Below are positions 48,430 through 58,869 of a DNA stretch of 64,000 nt, piece by piece. Under the pieces are notes generated by a model. The model ran no database searches, was not told where the DNA came from, and saw nothing but the letters and a program-made list of their open reading frames with translations. Both the position numbers and the translations under genes were made by a program. Source of the DNA: Coptis chinensis (taxonomy: Eukaryota > Streptophyta > Magnoliopsida > Ranunculales > Ranunculaceae); the NCBI GenBank assembly GCA_015680905.1, contig CM027380.1, positions 13,286,001 through 13,350,000 of the forward strand, given 5' to 3'. Each line of letters opens with the position of its first letter. Position 1 is the stretch's first letter.

Positions 48430-49500
48430 CCTGTATTCATATCGTGTTTGGCCTTAACAAGAAATTAGATTTTGTTTTGAGAAACAAAATGGCTCGGGCA
48501 ACATTTTAGTGAGAATTATTGAGCATAATATGGTGAAATGAACTGACAATTTCGATAAACACACTCATAAGTCATAAATCTCAAAGATTGATGACCCAAC
48601 AATAACCCACCATCAATAACCTCATCCATATAATAATCTTTTAACATATTTCCAATCTAAACCACTCAATTCTATATTTTCAGATCCATGAACATAAAAC
48701 CCTAAAAGAAATAACTAAAACTACCAAGTAAGCACTCCAAACCCTACAACGCCAATTTTCAAGCAATGATTTATGCAACTTGGGTCGTTCGTGCAAAACC
48801 ATTAGGATGTACCACGAAATTCATAATCAGGGAATCTAATGTTACCTGCAACCCAAAATGTCACGCCATTTTTTTTAATGAATATAATGTTAGCTTATTT
48901 AAAAAATGATATTAGCAATAATTTGTAGCTAAAACTAACACAAACTAGGTACACATTTTTTTTTAATATAAATGAACATAAGCTTTCCATACTATTATGA
49001 AGTCAGTTAAAACAAACAAAGAATCATTTGAGTAGCCCACTTCCTCAGAGACATCAATTAGAACTTGATGTGTTAGTAGCAAAGTCTAATGAGCTACCTA
49101 TTTAAAAACTCAGGGGCAAATTCAAGTTAAGTTCATTTATTTGAGATAACAAATGCAACTTGTCTCATTAGCCTGCAAATAATTCAATCGAGAACTATGT
49201 AATAATGAATTGGGCAGTGGAAATGAATCCTTCGGAACAAATTGATACAAGAAGGCACACAGAGGCATGAACACCATGAAAACAACCTACAATGCAAGTG
49301 GAAATGGGCTGGCACCACATTAGCACGGCACACCTATAAGTATGTATCTTGAGTGTCTCTAAGAACAGGACACTTATGACTTCAGAAATAGGAAGAAGAA
49401 GATGCAAGAATTTGAAAGCTTGGTAAAGTGATACGGTAGGCAAAGTTGATTGTCATTTGCTTTCATTTGCATAAGAAGGAAAAGAGACAAAGTTTGGTGG
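48430..49500. other. AT-rich stretch, no gene seen
   Basis: No motif or splice-bounded frame could be supported here. Confidence 0.4.
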
Positions 49501-49740
49501 AGCAAGGTTATTTGGCTCAAGCACTCATGGATGGTTCAGCACGAAAATGGCTTCACAAGGCAGTTTCTACTAAAGATGGAATACAAAAAATCGGGATTCT
49601 TGCTACAAAAGTACTAGATGCCTGTTTTGCGAAAATTAAGCTAAAACTTCTAAATTCATGTGGTGCTACCCAAGATAAATGGAACAGAGGGAGTGGCTGC
49701 ATAATCTCTTCAACTTCAGATGTTATTGATACAATTTGAA
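49500..49740 (+). pseudogene. Probable LINE zf-RVT remnant
   Basis: The frame contains RKWLHKAVSTKDGIQKIGIL, which follows the zf-RVT pattern (W..lh.a..T.d..qk.Gi) found also in the LINE at 40225-40300. The zinc-binding residues that should follow are mostly lost. It is too short and decayed for a firm call. Confidence 0.35.
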
Positions 49741-50859
49741 AGACATTCTTCATGCATCAAGGAGAGCAAGCTCAATTGTTAAAAAGACTATGGCCGGCAG
49801 GTGTAAGTCGTCTAATGGTTGAAAATTGGAAAACAGGATTAAAAATAGATTAAAGATAAGCATATAAGCATATATTCATTCCCAAGTTCAATTTGCAGTG
49901 AGGAATGAAATATCATATTCAAGTAAACTTGTGACTGGGACTATGTATAATACACCTCAGGACCTCAATACTTTAACAAGGCTGGGAATTAGCCTGAAAA
50001 ATACAATATTGATTTCTCTTGTGTATGTCACGAAAGAAGAAGAAAAGGTGAAGGGGGGAGGCCAACTCATGAAGTAGACAAGAGCATGTAGGTTGTTTCA
50101 ATTTCAATTTATTAGCAGAGGACAAACTTAGTCTACTTAAATTATCAAAGGCACCAAGTTGGGATTGTCCTTACCCTATCAACAACTACAACTACTGAAC
50201 TACAATAACAATTATAAGTTGGGATTCTCTTATTATTTTTTTCAATTATAAGTAAATACATAAAATCTAGGGTAAACTTTCATTTTTCAGAACAAGATTC
50301 AGAACTGCCATCTTCAGCTATGTTGTAGAAGTTTTTGGGAGTGAAAATGTACTATCTACAACATGTAAAAGAACTTGAGTCAAAACAAGTATACATGAAC
50401 ACACTACACCCGTAAAAGATGTGTGGTCTTCAAGGTTGCACAACCTCAAGAAGCTTCTCATAGATTTCTCTGGCAGGCGAGTCCTCTCTACCTTTTTATT
50501 TTGATTGGCAATCCTCTACTTGATTCAAGCAAAAGAATATCATTGGACATATTTAGATCATGTGGTGACTCTAATGAGAACTTGTTCAAGATTTTTCATA
50601 AAAGGTCTGAATACAAGACTAACATTATACTTAGATTTAAAAAAACAAATGAGTGCACGTTGTCTAATAAGCTCTCAAAAGCCATAAGCAATTAGATATA
50701 GGTATTTCTCAACTTGAATAATAGTGATATAGTATGTTTAACATATTGTGACAGGAGCAAAGCATGTTGGGAGGCTTCTTGAAAATGTTAGTCATTCAGC
50801 GAACACATGGTAATATTAGCTAAGCATATTTTTTCAGGATAATAGTATCAGGCAGAATG

Positions 50860-51261
50860 AGTATTTGATCAGTTTCTTTTGGTTTCTACATTACTACGTC
50901 CACCTAGCTGGTATTATGAAAGGATCCGTTATGAAATAAACGAGCACGAGCCGAGTGATTTCCAGACGAGGTATTTTCCCTTAACAGACGTTCGTGCTTC
51001 ACTACGTGGTCAAATTAAATGTAAAGAGATCCTCAAGGCTAGGGAGACAGCCAAGGATATTGCCATAACTGATCCAAATAGGCTGATGATATCCACCGTG
51101 TTAGCAGGCTTTTCTGTCTTCGTGCTTTCCTGATCATCTTAGCTAGTTTTTGAGTTTTTATCAAGTCTTATGCAGGAAGTCTATGTAATGGAGAACTTAG
51201 AAGATGGGAAGTAGATCTTCATCCTAACCTACAAGACCCTGATTCAACTGCAGTTGATATG
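50860..51261 (+). pseudogene. Two exon-like fragments of an unrecognised gene
   Basis: A frame at 50879-51130 includes PPSWYYERIRYEINEHEPSD, FQTRYFPLTDVRASLRGQIK and KARETAKDIAI. It reads as real protein without gaps. Downstream, 51176-51261 (acceptor TATGCAG, donor GTAATA) reads SLCNGELRRWEVDLHPNLQD, then PDSTAVDM. The two are near each other and on the same strand and could belong to one gene. I do not recognise the family. Nothing convincing follows on the 3' side. Confidence 0.35.
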
Positions 51262-52322
51262 GTAATACCAATGCTTCTTCTTCACTATTAATTACTTTTT
51301 AATTAATGCACTACGCTTTTGGAGTTGGGGTTGCACATCGAAGAAAAATACACTATGCTTACTGTGAGTGTTCCAGGTGGTGGTGCTGATGCGGTGCGAG
51401 GTGCTGATTTGGAACTAAAGTCTGTTCGTGGGAACACTATTTCCAAATTTTAAATTGCAGCAACTGCTCGTTTATAATGGGAAAATGCAATCAAGGTACA
51501 TGATTTAAAATGACTTCCAAGTTACTCTAAGTTATCATCTAAATGTGGGTTGAAAAGTTGCTATTTTTGAGGGATGTTATATGCCTGCTGTGACACATCA
51601 TAGCTGCTTGCTGACTTCTTTCGTTTTTTGAGTAGGATGCTACTAAGACCTCTATTGTGGATATGATCATGGGGTGGACTTGCTGAGAATGGGGTGGAAG
51701 TTTTGACTTGCATGCCTGCTTAGCAGTGAAGAAATATTAAAAATTCATAGTGGTTGATTGAGTAGATGGACAAACTAATTACGTGGTACTAGATTTTGTT
51801 TGTTTTTAGTAGCTGCTGGACTGTATTTAATTACTTTATTTGAGTATAGTTAGAACATTACCTAGAGCAAGATAATATATGCTCCCACTCAGACTGCATG
51901 TCTTCTTTGAAAAATATAGATAGATCTCTGTTGCCCAGGAGACATAATTATCCATACTAAGACTACAAAAACTTGCTTTGCGAAATCATACGTGTTATTA
52001 GATAATAGTAGATCTCTGATGACTTTGATTATATTTGCATTGTAAAAATTACATATTTCTGTGACATTTATTGAAGTTGTTCATGTGGTGCGTCATGGAT
52101 TTGTTTGTTTATTTTGGTGTACTTTAAATTTGGAAAGCGTCGTATTTTCTAAAACCTATCAACTTCTATCAACTTTAAATTGGGTTCTCACTTTCGACAG
52201 ATTAAAACTATCAACTTCTACCATATAATTTTCTAAAACCTATCAATACAAGTATTCACTTTCATCACAACAAAAGGGCCATATAAAACAAGTTTGAAAC
52301 TCCAAAACTTTCCTCATACAAA

Positions 52323-53271
52323 TTACTCCAAATCACCATATTCGTCTTCGTCGTAGAAGTCAGTTTCAAGAGATCCACATGGCAACGTATATGTGATGCA
52401 TGGATCCTTTGGCTTAGCAGGCACATAGCACTTACAACCACTTCCACCCATTCCTAGTCGTGCTCGTTTTGAGAGTAGATACGCCTTCCATTCAATGTCC
52501 TCAGAAGTTGTCATAGCCTCGTCGTATTTTCTTTTCAACTATACACAAGATTTGAACTTAAATTTATTGCACATAACATACAACATAAACAAACGACAAC
52601 AACTTTTCCTTTCCTTATATATCAAATACTATTATATATTTCAAAACCATATTTATTACCTTTTTTCCTTGGCTATCCACTTATACTTGGCATGGTAGTG
52701 GAAATGGCAGTGCTTCCGGGCGTGGTGGTTTTTCTGAAACATCATAGTCTTTTGTACTTTCGAATTCTCCTAGGAACTTAAGTGCATAAACCACGCTTGG
52801 GTATAGAATAAACCTAATTTCTTTGGCCTTTTTTGCATTGCTGTAAAACCAATCTCATATAGATACCTAGCCATGAAGTTTACATCGAAACACCAATTCC
52901 TGAGCAAGTCTATGTCAGAAACTAATTTATGAAATTCTCGTTTCACTACCGCCTCCATATTGAGCTCGAAGTTGTACATCTTGTTAATTGTCACTACGAA
53001 AATCTCCATTAAATGGGCCAAGGTCTCTAGATCCGGACAGTGAGGGGTCTGGGGATGATAACTATGGAAATGAAGGTATCCATTATTGTTACATATAGCC
53101 ACAACTGCTTCTGGTCTCTTACCAATAATCAAGTACTCATCAAATGTGCCCATCTCGACACGACTTTTCCACCAATAGTGGGCTTTCTTTTTACAATAAT
53201 TCCTCTCTATAGTCTTTTCAAAATCACCATCATGGTATAATTCCTCTGGACTTTGATATGCTTTAGTGACC
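52323..53271 (-). pseudogene. Unrecognised two-exon gene with frameshift and stop
   Basis: Exon 1 (from ATG 53271, or 53312 if the longer start is used, to 52660) reads AYQSPEELYHDGDFEKTIER, AHYWWKSRVEMGTFDEYLII and NWCFDVNFMARYLYEIGF. Near 52835 an A-run (CAAAAAAGG) marks a frame change. The other frame continues as EIRFILYPSVVYALKFLGEF and PPRPEALPFPLPCQV, then meets TAA before donor GTAATA. Exon 2 (52538-52323) follows in phase and ends YDEDEYGDLE, with KRARLGMGGSGCKCY and KDPCITYTLPCGS. Two lesions suggest a pseudogene, although the A-run shift could be a sequencing error. No known domain is seen. Confidence 0.5.
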
Positions 53272-53304
53272 ATGGCTGAAACAAAAACCCAAAACACTTC
53301 TATA

Positions 53305-53925
53305 TAATTCACTTTAGAGAGCGTACTACAGTTTAATTGAACTAAACATGATCTTATTAAGACATCTTATCTCCCACCTAGGACACTATATAAGTCCACC
53401 TTAGACACCTTACTACAGTTTACCTGAACTGAACAAGATCATATTACAACATCTTATATATCTCCATGGTACGACACTATATTAGAACATTTTAGGCACC
53501 GTACTACTGTTTACCTGAATTGAACTTGATCAAGACATCCTATCTCTCAAGTACGAAACTATATTAGTCCACTTTAGACAGCATACTACTATTTACCTGA
53601 ACTGAGCTTGACCATCTCAAGACATCTTATCTCCTAAAGTCACGACACTATATATGTCCACTTTTAGGCAGTACTCACGGATTACTCCGAACTGAACATG
53701 ATCATATTAAGACATCTTATCTCCTAAGTACAACACTATATCAGTTCACTTTTGGGAGTTTACTACAGTTTACCTGAACTAAACATGATCATATTAAGAC
53801 ATCTTATCTCATATGTACTCCACTATATAAGTTCACTTTAGAGAGCGTACTACAGTTTAACTAAAATGAATATGATCATAGTAAGATATCTTATCTCAAA
53901 TGTACAACAATATGTAGTGCTATAA
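53305..53925. repeat. About 87-bp tandem repeat, seven copies
   Basis: Each unit contains TACTACAGTTTACCTGAACT, then ATGATCATATTAAGACATCT and TATCTCC. Units start near 53322, 53409, 53497, 53581, 53670, 53758 and 53846. Copies differ by 10-20 per cent. The array lies directly upstream of the minus-strand gene at 52323-53271 and covers its promoter position. Confidence 0.85.
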
Positions 53926-54231
53926 AATTCGAATTTAGATAACCTGAAAATACAAGGTTAATACGGCTTTCATCCCTATTTTACTTTACTTTTACAACAT
54001 GTGGAATGAATCTAATGATCAAAGTGACTTGGGACATTTAGGATGTTGCTATTAAACCGACATTTAACTTGAATGTAACAGAAACATTTATAAGTGTAAT
54101 CAACTTAAATGTAAACAATTAATTTTAGCCTATTATCAAGCACACAGTTACCTGCAGTGCTTCTCCAAATGATTTTCTTAGATGAAGAACTCTATAATGA
54201 AAGATAAAGTATCTTATCATAGTAGAAATGG

Positions 54232-54247
54232 AGGGGGGGGGGGGGGG
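54232..54247 (+). repeat. Poly-G run of 16
   Basis: A 16-base G run followed by AAAGGGGGGAAGG. Such runs could form G-quadruplexes and are often miscounted in assemblies. Confidence 0.8.
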
Positions 54248-54969
54248 AAAGGGGGGAAGGAAATTGGACGGGAAGAAATGAAGTTTTCATTGGATTGTGG
54301 TGCTTTCGGGGAGTGAATGTTGTTGAGAGAGAAGAAGAGACGAGAGGTGACTTGAGGGTGGGAGATGTTCAAGGGTTTATATGTAAATTCCTATTATGTT
54401 AATTTCATTTTTTTCAAATAAAAATAACTAATATGTGGAAGGGTATTATGGGTACTACACACTATCTTCTAGTGGGGGCCACGTCCACAGTGGAATGAAA
54501 CTTGTCTGGCAGATTCAACGGGCTATTCTGTCCTCATTTCTCAGTCAACGTCCAATCCAGGCATTTTCCGTTTTTTAAATTAAATGGCAATCCGGTATCT
54601 ATACTTTCTATAGTCTAGTCTGTGTGGTGCAGAACTGCTTGGGAGGTTGGCAAGCGCTTGGGAACTATACAAGCTCAAACTAGTTTAAAGGCAACAACAA
54701 TTTCCATCCATTCAAACAATTTAAAGAAATAAACAAATTTCACCAAAATTCCATTCCAATGAAAATAACTTTGTAGAGGTATTCAAGTTCAAACCTAGCG
54801 AGTGTATTTTCCCTGGTGGAGATGACTAGACTCAATTGTTCAGCTTTTTTTTTTCCAAGGAGATAGAGAAGGATGAACTCATAACTTGTTTACCTTCCAG
54901 AATATCGAAAGGGAAAGTAAAATGAACTACCATCAAAAGGCCACTTCGGCATTTCTTCCTCCATACAGT

Positions 54970-55205
54970 GCGCAATAGTTGGTCAGGGCTCTTGGGTATT
55001 CCTTCCTCCCTATAGCACATCATAGTTGGTCAGGGCTCTAGGAATCCCCTTTCTCCCTTGTTCCTTGTAGCACAGGATAGTTTGGCAGGGCTCTTTAGGA
55101 ATCCCCTTTCTTGCTATATATTATAGCGTGTGATAATTGGTCAGGCCCCTTAGAAATCCCCTTCCCTCTATAGCGCATGATAGTTTGGTCAGTCTCACGA
55201 GTAAC
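54970..55205 (+). repeat. About 55-bp tandem repeat, five copies
   Basis: The unit core AGTTGGTCAGGGCTCT(A)GGAA is found near 54977, 55024, 55079, 55136 and 55190, with CCCCTTTC and TATAGC(A/G)CATGATAG between. Copies are diverged. Confidence 0.75.
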
Positions 55206-56377
55206 AGAATCTCTCACGAAGGTAAATCATGTTATATACCATCAAGCCGTTCAGCTATTATGTGCTTTAACAATCTTGCTGTTTCGCTGATTTTTCTGTA
55301 AGTTTGTGAAGGTGATAGTGACATCACTGTCTTAACAAGGCATTTAAACATGCGAACTCATTAGAAAAGTTCACAATTACCATACTTATTTTCTTAAATT
55401 CTAGTACTGAGGAGTATAACTTCACAACTTCAGAAGAAAATTTTGTTCAGATGTAAGCATCGTTATTGAAAACAAAAGATGTAATTCACTGTTTCAGACA
55501 TTCAGTAGCATCCGTTCATGATAATTTCTCATCTCTGTCATCTCTGTCATCCTAGTGATCACATAAGACACAATTAACACAATAACACGAACATGTATAC
55601 ATCTTTCACTGCTGTTTTACTTCTCTGAGAAAATTCAATACTAATGAGTAATGACTATATCCACAACAAGCCCTCATTACACATTCTGTCCCTATGTGAT
55701 GCTTAGAAATGCAAATGGAGTCAACAGTAAGGTACAGATCAAAACCTTGACAACTGATATGGTGCTGTCATTCTCCACAATGCGGTTTAAGATTCACCAG
55801 GAAAGATGTATTACCCACGAAAAATAATTTCCTACAAAGATCCAGGAACACTTGAATTAGAAATTTAGAATAGTTGAGAAAAAGTATAAGTATCACCTAA
55901 AATCAGATGCATAGACACTTCTCTGAAGAAGATAATGTGGGAACACATGGACTTTATGTCAAAATAAGACCATTAAGGCATGAGAGCGACACCTATACCA
56001 TAGTGATATGTTTCCATAGACCCAATCCTGTTACGGTACTTAGCAATTTTCATGGTAACCAGAAGATCAACGTATCTATAAGTTTTCCTATCCTATGACT
56101 GAGTGAGAATGTATATCCGACTAGGGACTGCCTGTAAATAAAATGCGAGTCAGCAGATAGAATGTCGGGATTGTAGTCTTATTTGCAAACGGAGTACAAT
56201 TACAAGTTCTTCTGCCGTGTAGGTAATCCAAATATTTATCTCTCTCTATAAATGCAGGTCAATAGACCGAATACAAAACAAATGAAAAACAACAAACAAG
56301 TGTAGAATTAGTATAGATATATGAATAGCAAGCAATATAAGATTTACGATGATTCACCTACTTGTTGATTATAGACT

Positions 56378-57524
56378 TTAAATTTCCTTGGTATTGTCTG
56401 ATCTTCTTTCTTCACTATTACTCTCAGCTGATTTTTCTCCAAGACTGATACCATCTTTTGATTGCCCTTTCAGAATCCGGTTACTGAATGCCAATCGAAC
56501 TGGTTTTCCCATCAATTCCTGCAGCAGATTTTTCAAAACTCCATATCATAAAACAAACATTTCACAGGAAATCATCACAAACTAAATGTCAAAAATTCAA
56601 AGCAGAAACTACATTTCCTTGGAAATCCCTGATTGCTTCCTCAGCTTTCTCCATGGACCGAAAAGAAACAAATCCATAACCAGTAGGCTTTCTAGTCGGG
56701 GTCATCTGGTATGTAACTTCTGCCGAAACAACGTCACTATTCATTGGCTTAAAGAACTCAATGAGATCTTTAGACTTAACTTTCCATGACAAATTAGCCA
56801 CAAACAAATCATACTTTGGTGTCGATTCTGTTATTACACGCGGTTTCGTTTTTCGCACCTTAGCATAAGCAACACTTACAGAACGACCGTCAATTTCCTA
56901 AAACAAAACCACAGAGACTCATTCAACACAAATATAGAAAATTAAGAGATACCCCAATAAAGATTTAAGCCCAATATTCTTACACATGTTCCAAGATTGT
57001 TTAAAGCTTCAAGAGCTTCTTCTTCAGAGCCCATTGTAATAAATGCCAACCCTCTGTTTCTATCCTTATTATACATTGAAAGCTAACAAATTGACAATAC
57101 CCAAGTTCAGAAAACTTCACAAAATATAAACTTTAACAGAAACAAACAATACAAAGATTCAAAAAAAAAATCTCACCTCAACATTTGTAACATTTCCATG
57201 TTTCTGAAACAGGTTTTTAATGTCTTCAGCTGTAGAGTTCCAAGGAATGTTCTGTGCAATCAATCTTGTTTTGGGTTCTTGTTCTGATACTGTTGTTGGG
57301 CTTTCAACAAGTGTGTGTTCTGTCGTTGAGGGAGTTTGAAAGACAAGAAGGTTTGTTTTTCTTTTAGTTGTTGAGAAAAGAGAGAGAGAAGAAGAAGTGG
57401 AAAAAGAGGAAGGAGATGAAGAAGAAGAAGAGAGTTGTGTCTTTGAAGGTTTGTGAAGTGAGAGAATGGTTTGTTTTAGTTCAGTAGAGAATGTTGAGGG
57501 GAAGCTTAGAAAACGAAGCGCCAT
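56378..57524 (-). CDS. CP33C: Chloroplast RNA-binding protein with two RRM domains
   Basis: Four exons: 57524-57177, 57082-56984, 56897-56613 and 56518-56378. All borders are GT-AG and all are in phase 0, giving 290 residues. Residues 1 to about 75 are Ser/Thr-rich and basic, with few acidic residues, as in chloroplast transit peptides. RRM1 (about 86-165) has RNP2-like LIAQNIPW and RNP1-like RGLAFITM. RRM2 (about 185-262) has DLFVANLSW and YGFVSFRS. The layout is that of chloroplast ribonucleoproteins, which bind plastid transcripts and aid editing, processing and stability. The RRM1 phrases (LIAQN.PW.ST, RNRGL.FI.M) match what I recall of Arabidopsis CP33C, and I am fairly but not fully sure of that name. 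The first ATG with a transit-like tail sets the start. A hAT MITE sits 107 bp upstream. Confidence 0.85.
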
Positions 57525-57631
57525 GATCAGTGGAAAGCTTGTTTCGTGATTTTTGGAACTTTGGATAAGGAGTTGGTTCTAAGCATTCGGGTGTTAACCG
57601 TCCGGTTCTGGTCCGGTCTAGTGTAGCCATC

Positions 57632-58088
57632 TAGGGCTGTCAATGGATCGGTTTGGGTCAGGTTTTGGAAAATCCGAACCCGAACCGATAAGAAAATTGG
57701 GAACCCGAAACCAAACCGAACAGATAATATTATGTTTAATCCGAAACCAAACCGAACCGATAAGATACATTGCAAAGTGAATCCGAACCGACTCGAACCG
57801 AAAACTATAAAATCAATTAAATTTTAAATTAAATTAATTAATTTTAACCACACAATTGATAAACATATACAAAATTAATTATAAAATATTACTAAGATGC
57901 TATCTTATCGGTTCGGGTTCATATCAATTCGGTGGAGGGCAAACCCAAACCAAATCAAAATTTTATCGGTTCGGTTCGGTTCGGTTTCAGGTCGGTAGAG
58001 GGCAAACTAAATTATCAAAACCTAAACCATTTTTTATCGGTTTGGTTTGGATCGGTTATCGGGTTATCGAGACCCATTGACAGCCCTA
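57632..58088. mobile_element. hAT-type MITE in the promoter of the RRM gene
   Basis: Both ends are TAGGGCTGTCAATGG (the right end inverted), flanked by a perfect 8-bp duplication TAGCCATC (57624-57631 and 58089-58096). The inside repeats CCGAACCGATAAGA and its inverse, so the whole could fold on itself. The element lies 107 bp upstream of the start codon of the RRM gene and belongs to the same family as 3244-3720. Confidence 0.92.
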
Positions 58089-58189
58089 TAGCCATCTAAT
58101 TTAATGGTTCCGGTTGCCAGCGGTTCCGAGTCCCGTTCTTAAAATTGTGGAACCATATATATTTTTTAGTCCGAATTTGTGGACACAAA

Positions 58190-58290
58190 CAGCACAATTC
58201 TATTGGTTAACAGTTTTTTCGGTCAGTTTAACAGTTTTTTCGGGCAGTAGGCACAGTTTTTTTGGGCAGCCACTCCACCAATAAGAAGCT
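58190..58290 (+). repeat. Short tandem phrase ACAGTTTTTTCGG
   Basis: ACAGTTTTTTCGG(T/G)CAG occurs three times with small changes. The GGGCAG phrase recurs at 58253 and 58264. Confidence 0.6.
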
Positions 58291-58439
58291 GAGGTCTTGT
58301 GGACAGTAAACAGTTGTTTGTCCACAAATTTATTCTGTATATTTTTTCTGATTATTTTTGTGTGGTACTTGGAACAGTTCAAGACCAACCTTAGAATGAC
58401 ATTGTAATAACGAAAAAGAGAAGATTAAGAGTCCTGTAT

Positions 58440-58869
58440 TGGGAGCCACTAAAATTAGATCGGGCAGCCTCCAGTCCAAGCCTAAACAACAAAGCCCCAA
58501 ACAAAAGCCCAATACACCCCCCAGCAAATCGCGAAACCGGGAAAATCTACCCTAACCGGTCATCTCTTTCGCACAAACCCTTCGTAACCCTAACGAAAAA
58601 ACCCCAAATTCGAATTTCAATTCGAGTGCAAACCTTGGAGTGCCCGATTGAATTACCACAAATCTCCAACAATTCGAGTTTCTCACCGTTAAAAAACCCC
58701 AAATTGAAAGTTGAAAGTTGCCATTGAAAACTAGATTCGAGTTTCTCACCGTTCGAGTTTAGCAAAATTGAAAGTTGGGAATTTCACCATTGAAGCAAAA
58801 AATGGGCGCCCGATTCTTAATTGTTGTCATCCTGCTCTTTACTTCATTTCTCTAATCTATCTTTACCAG
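58440..58869 (+). promoter_or_regulatory. Possible 5' leader exon, no gene follows
   Basis: A CA-rich region (CCCAAAC, ACCCTAAC) leads to ATG at 58802 and a short hydrophobic frame (MGARFLIVVILLFTSFL), then TTTACCAG and GTATAT, a fair splice donor. AAATTGAAAGTTG(A/G)-type phrases repeat near 58700 and 58765. The frame stops before the donor, so this is at best a non-coding leader. No downstream exon was found. Confidence 0.25.
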
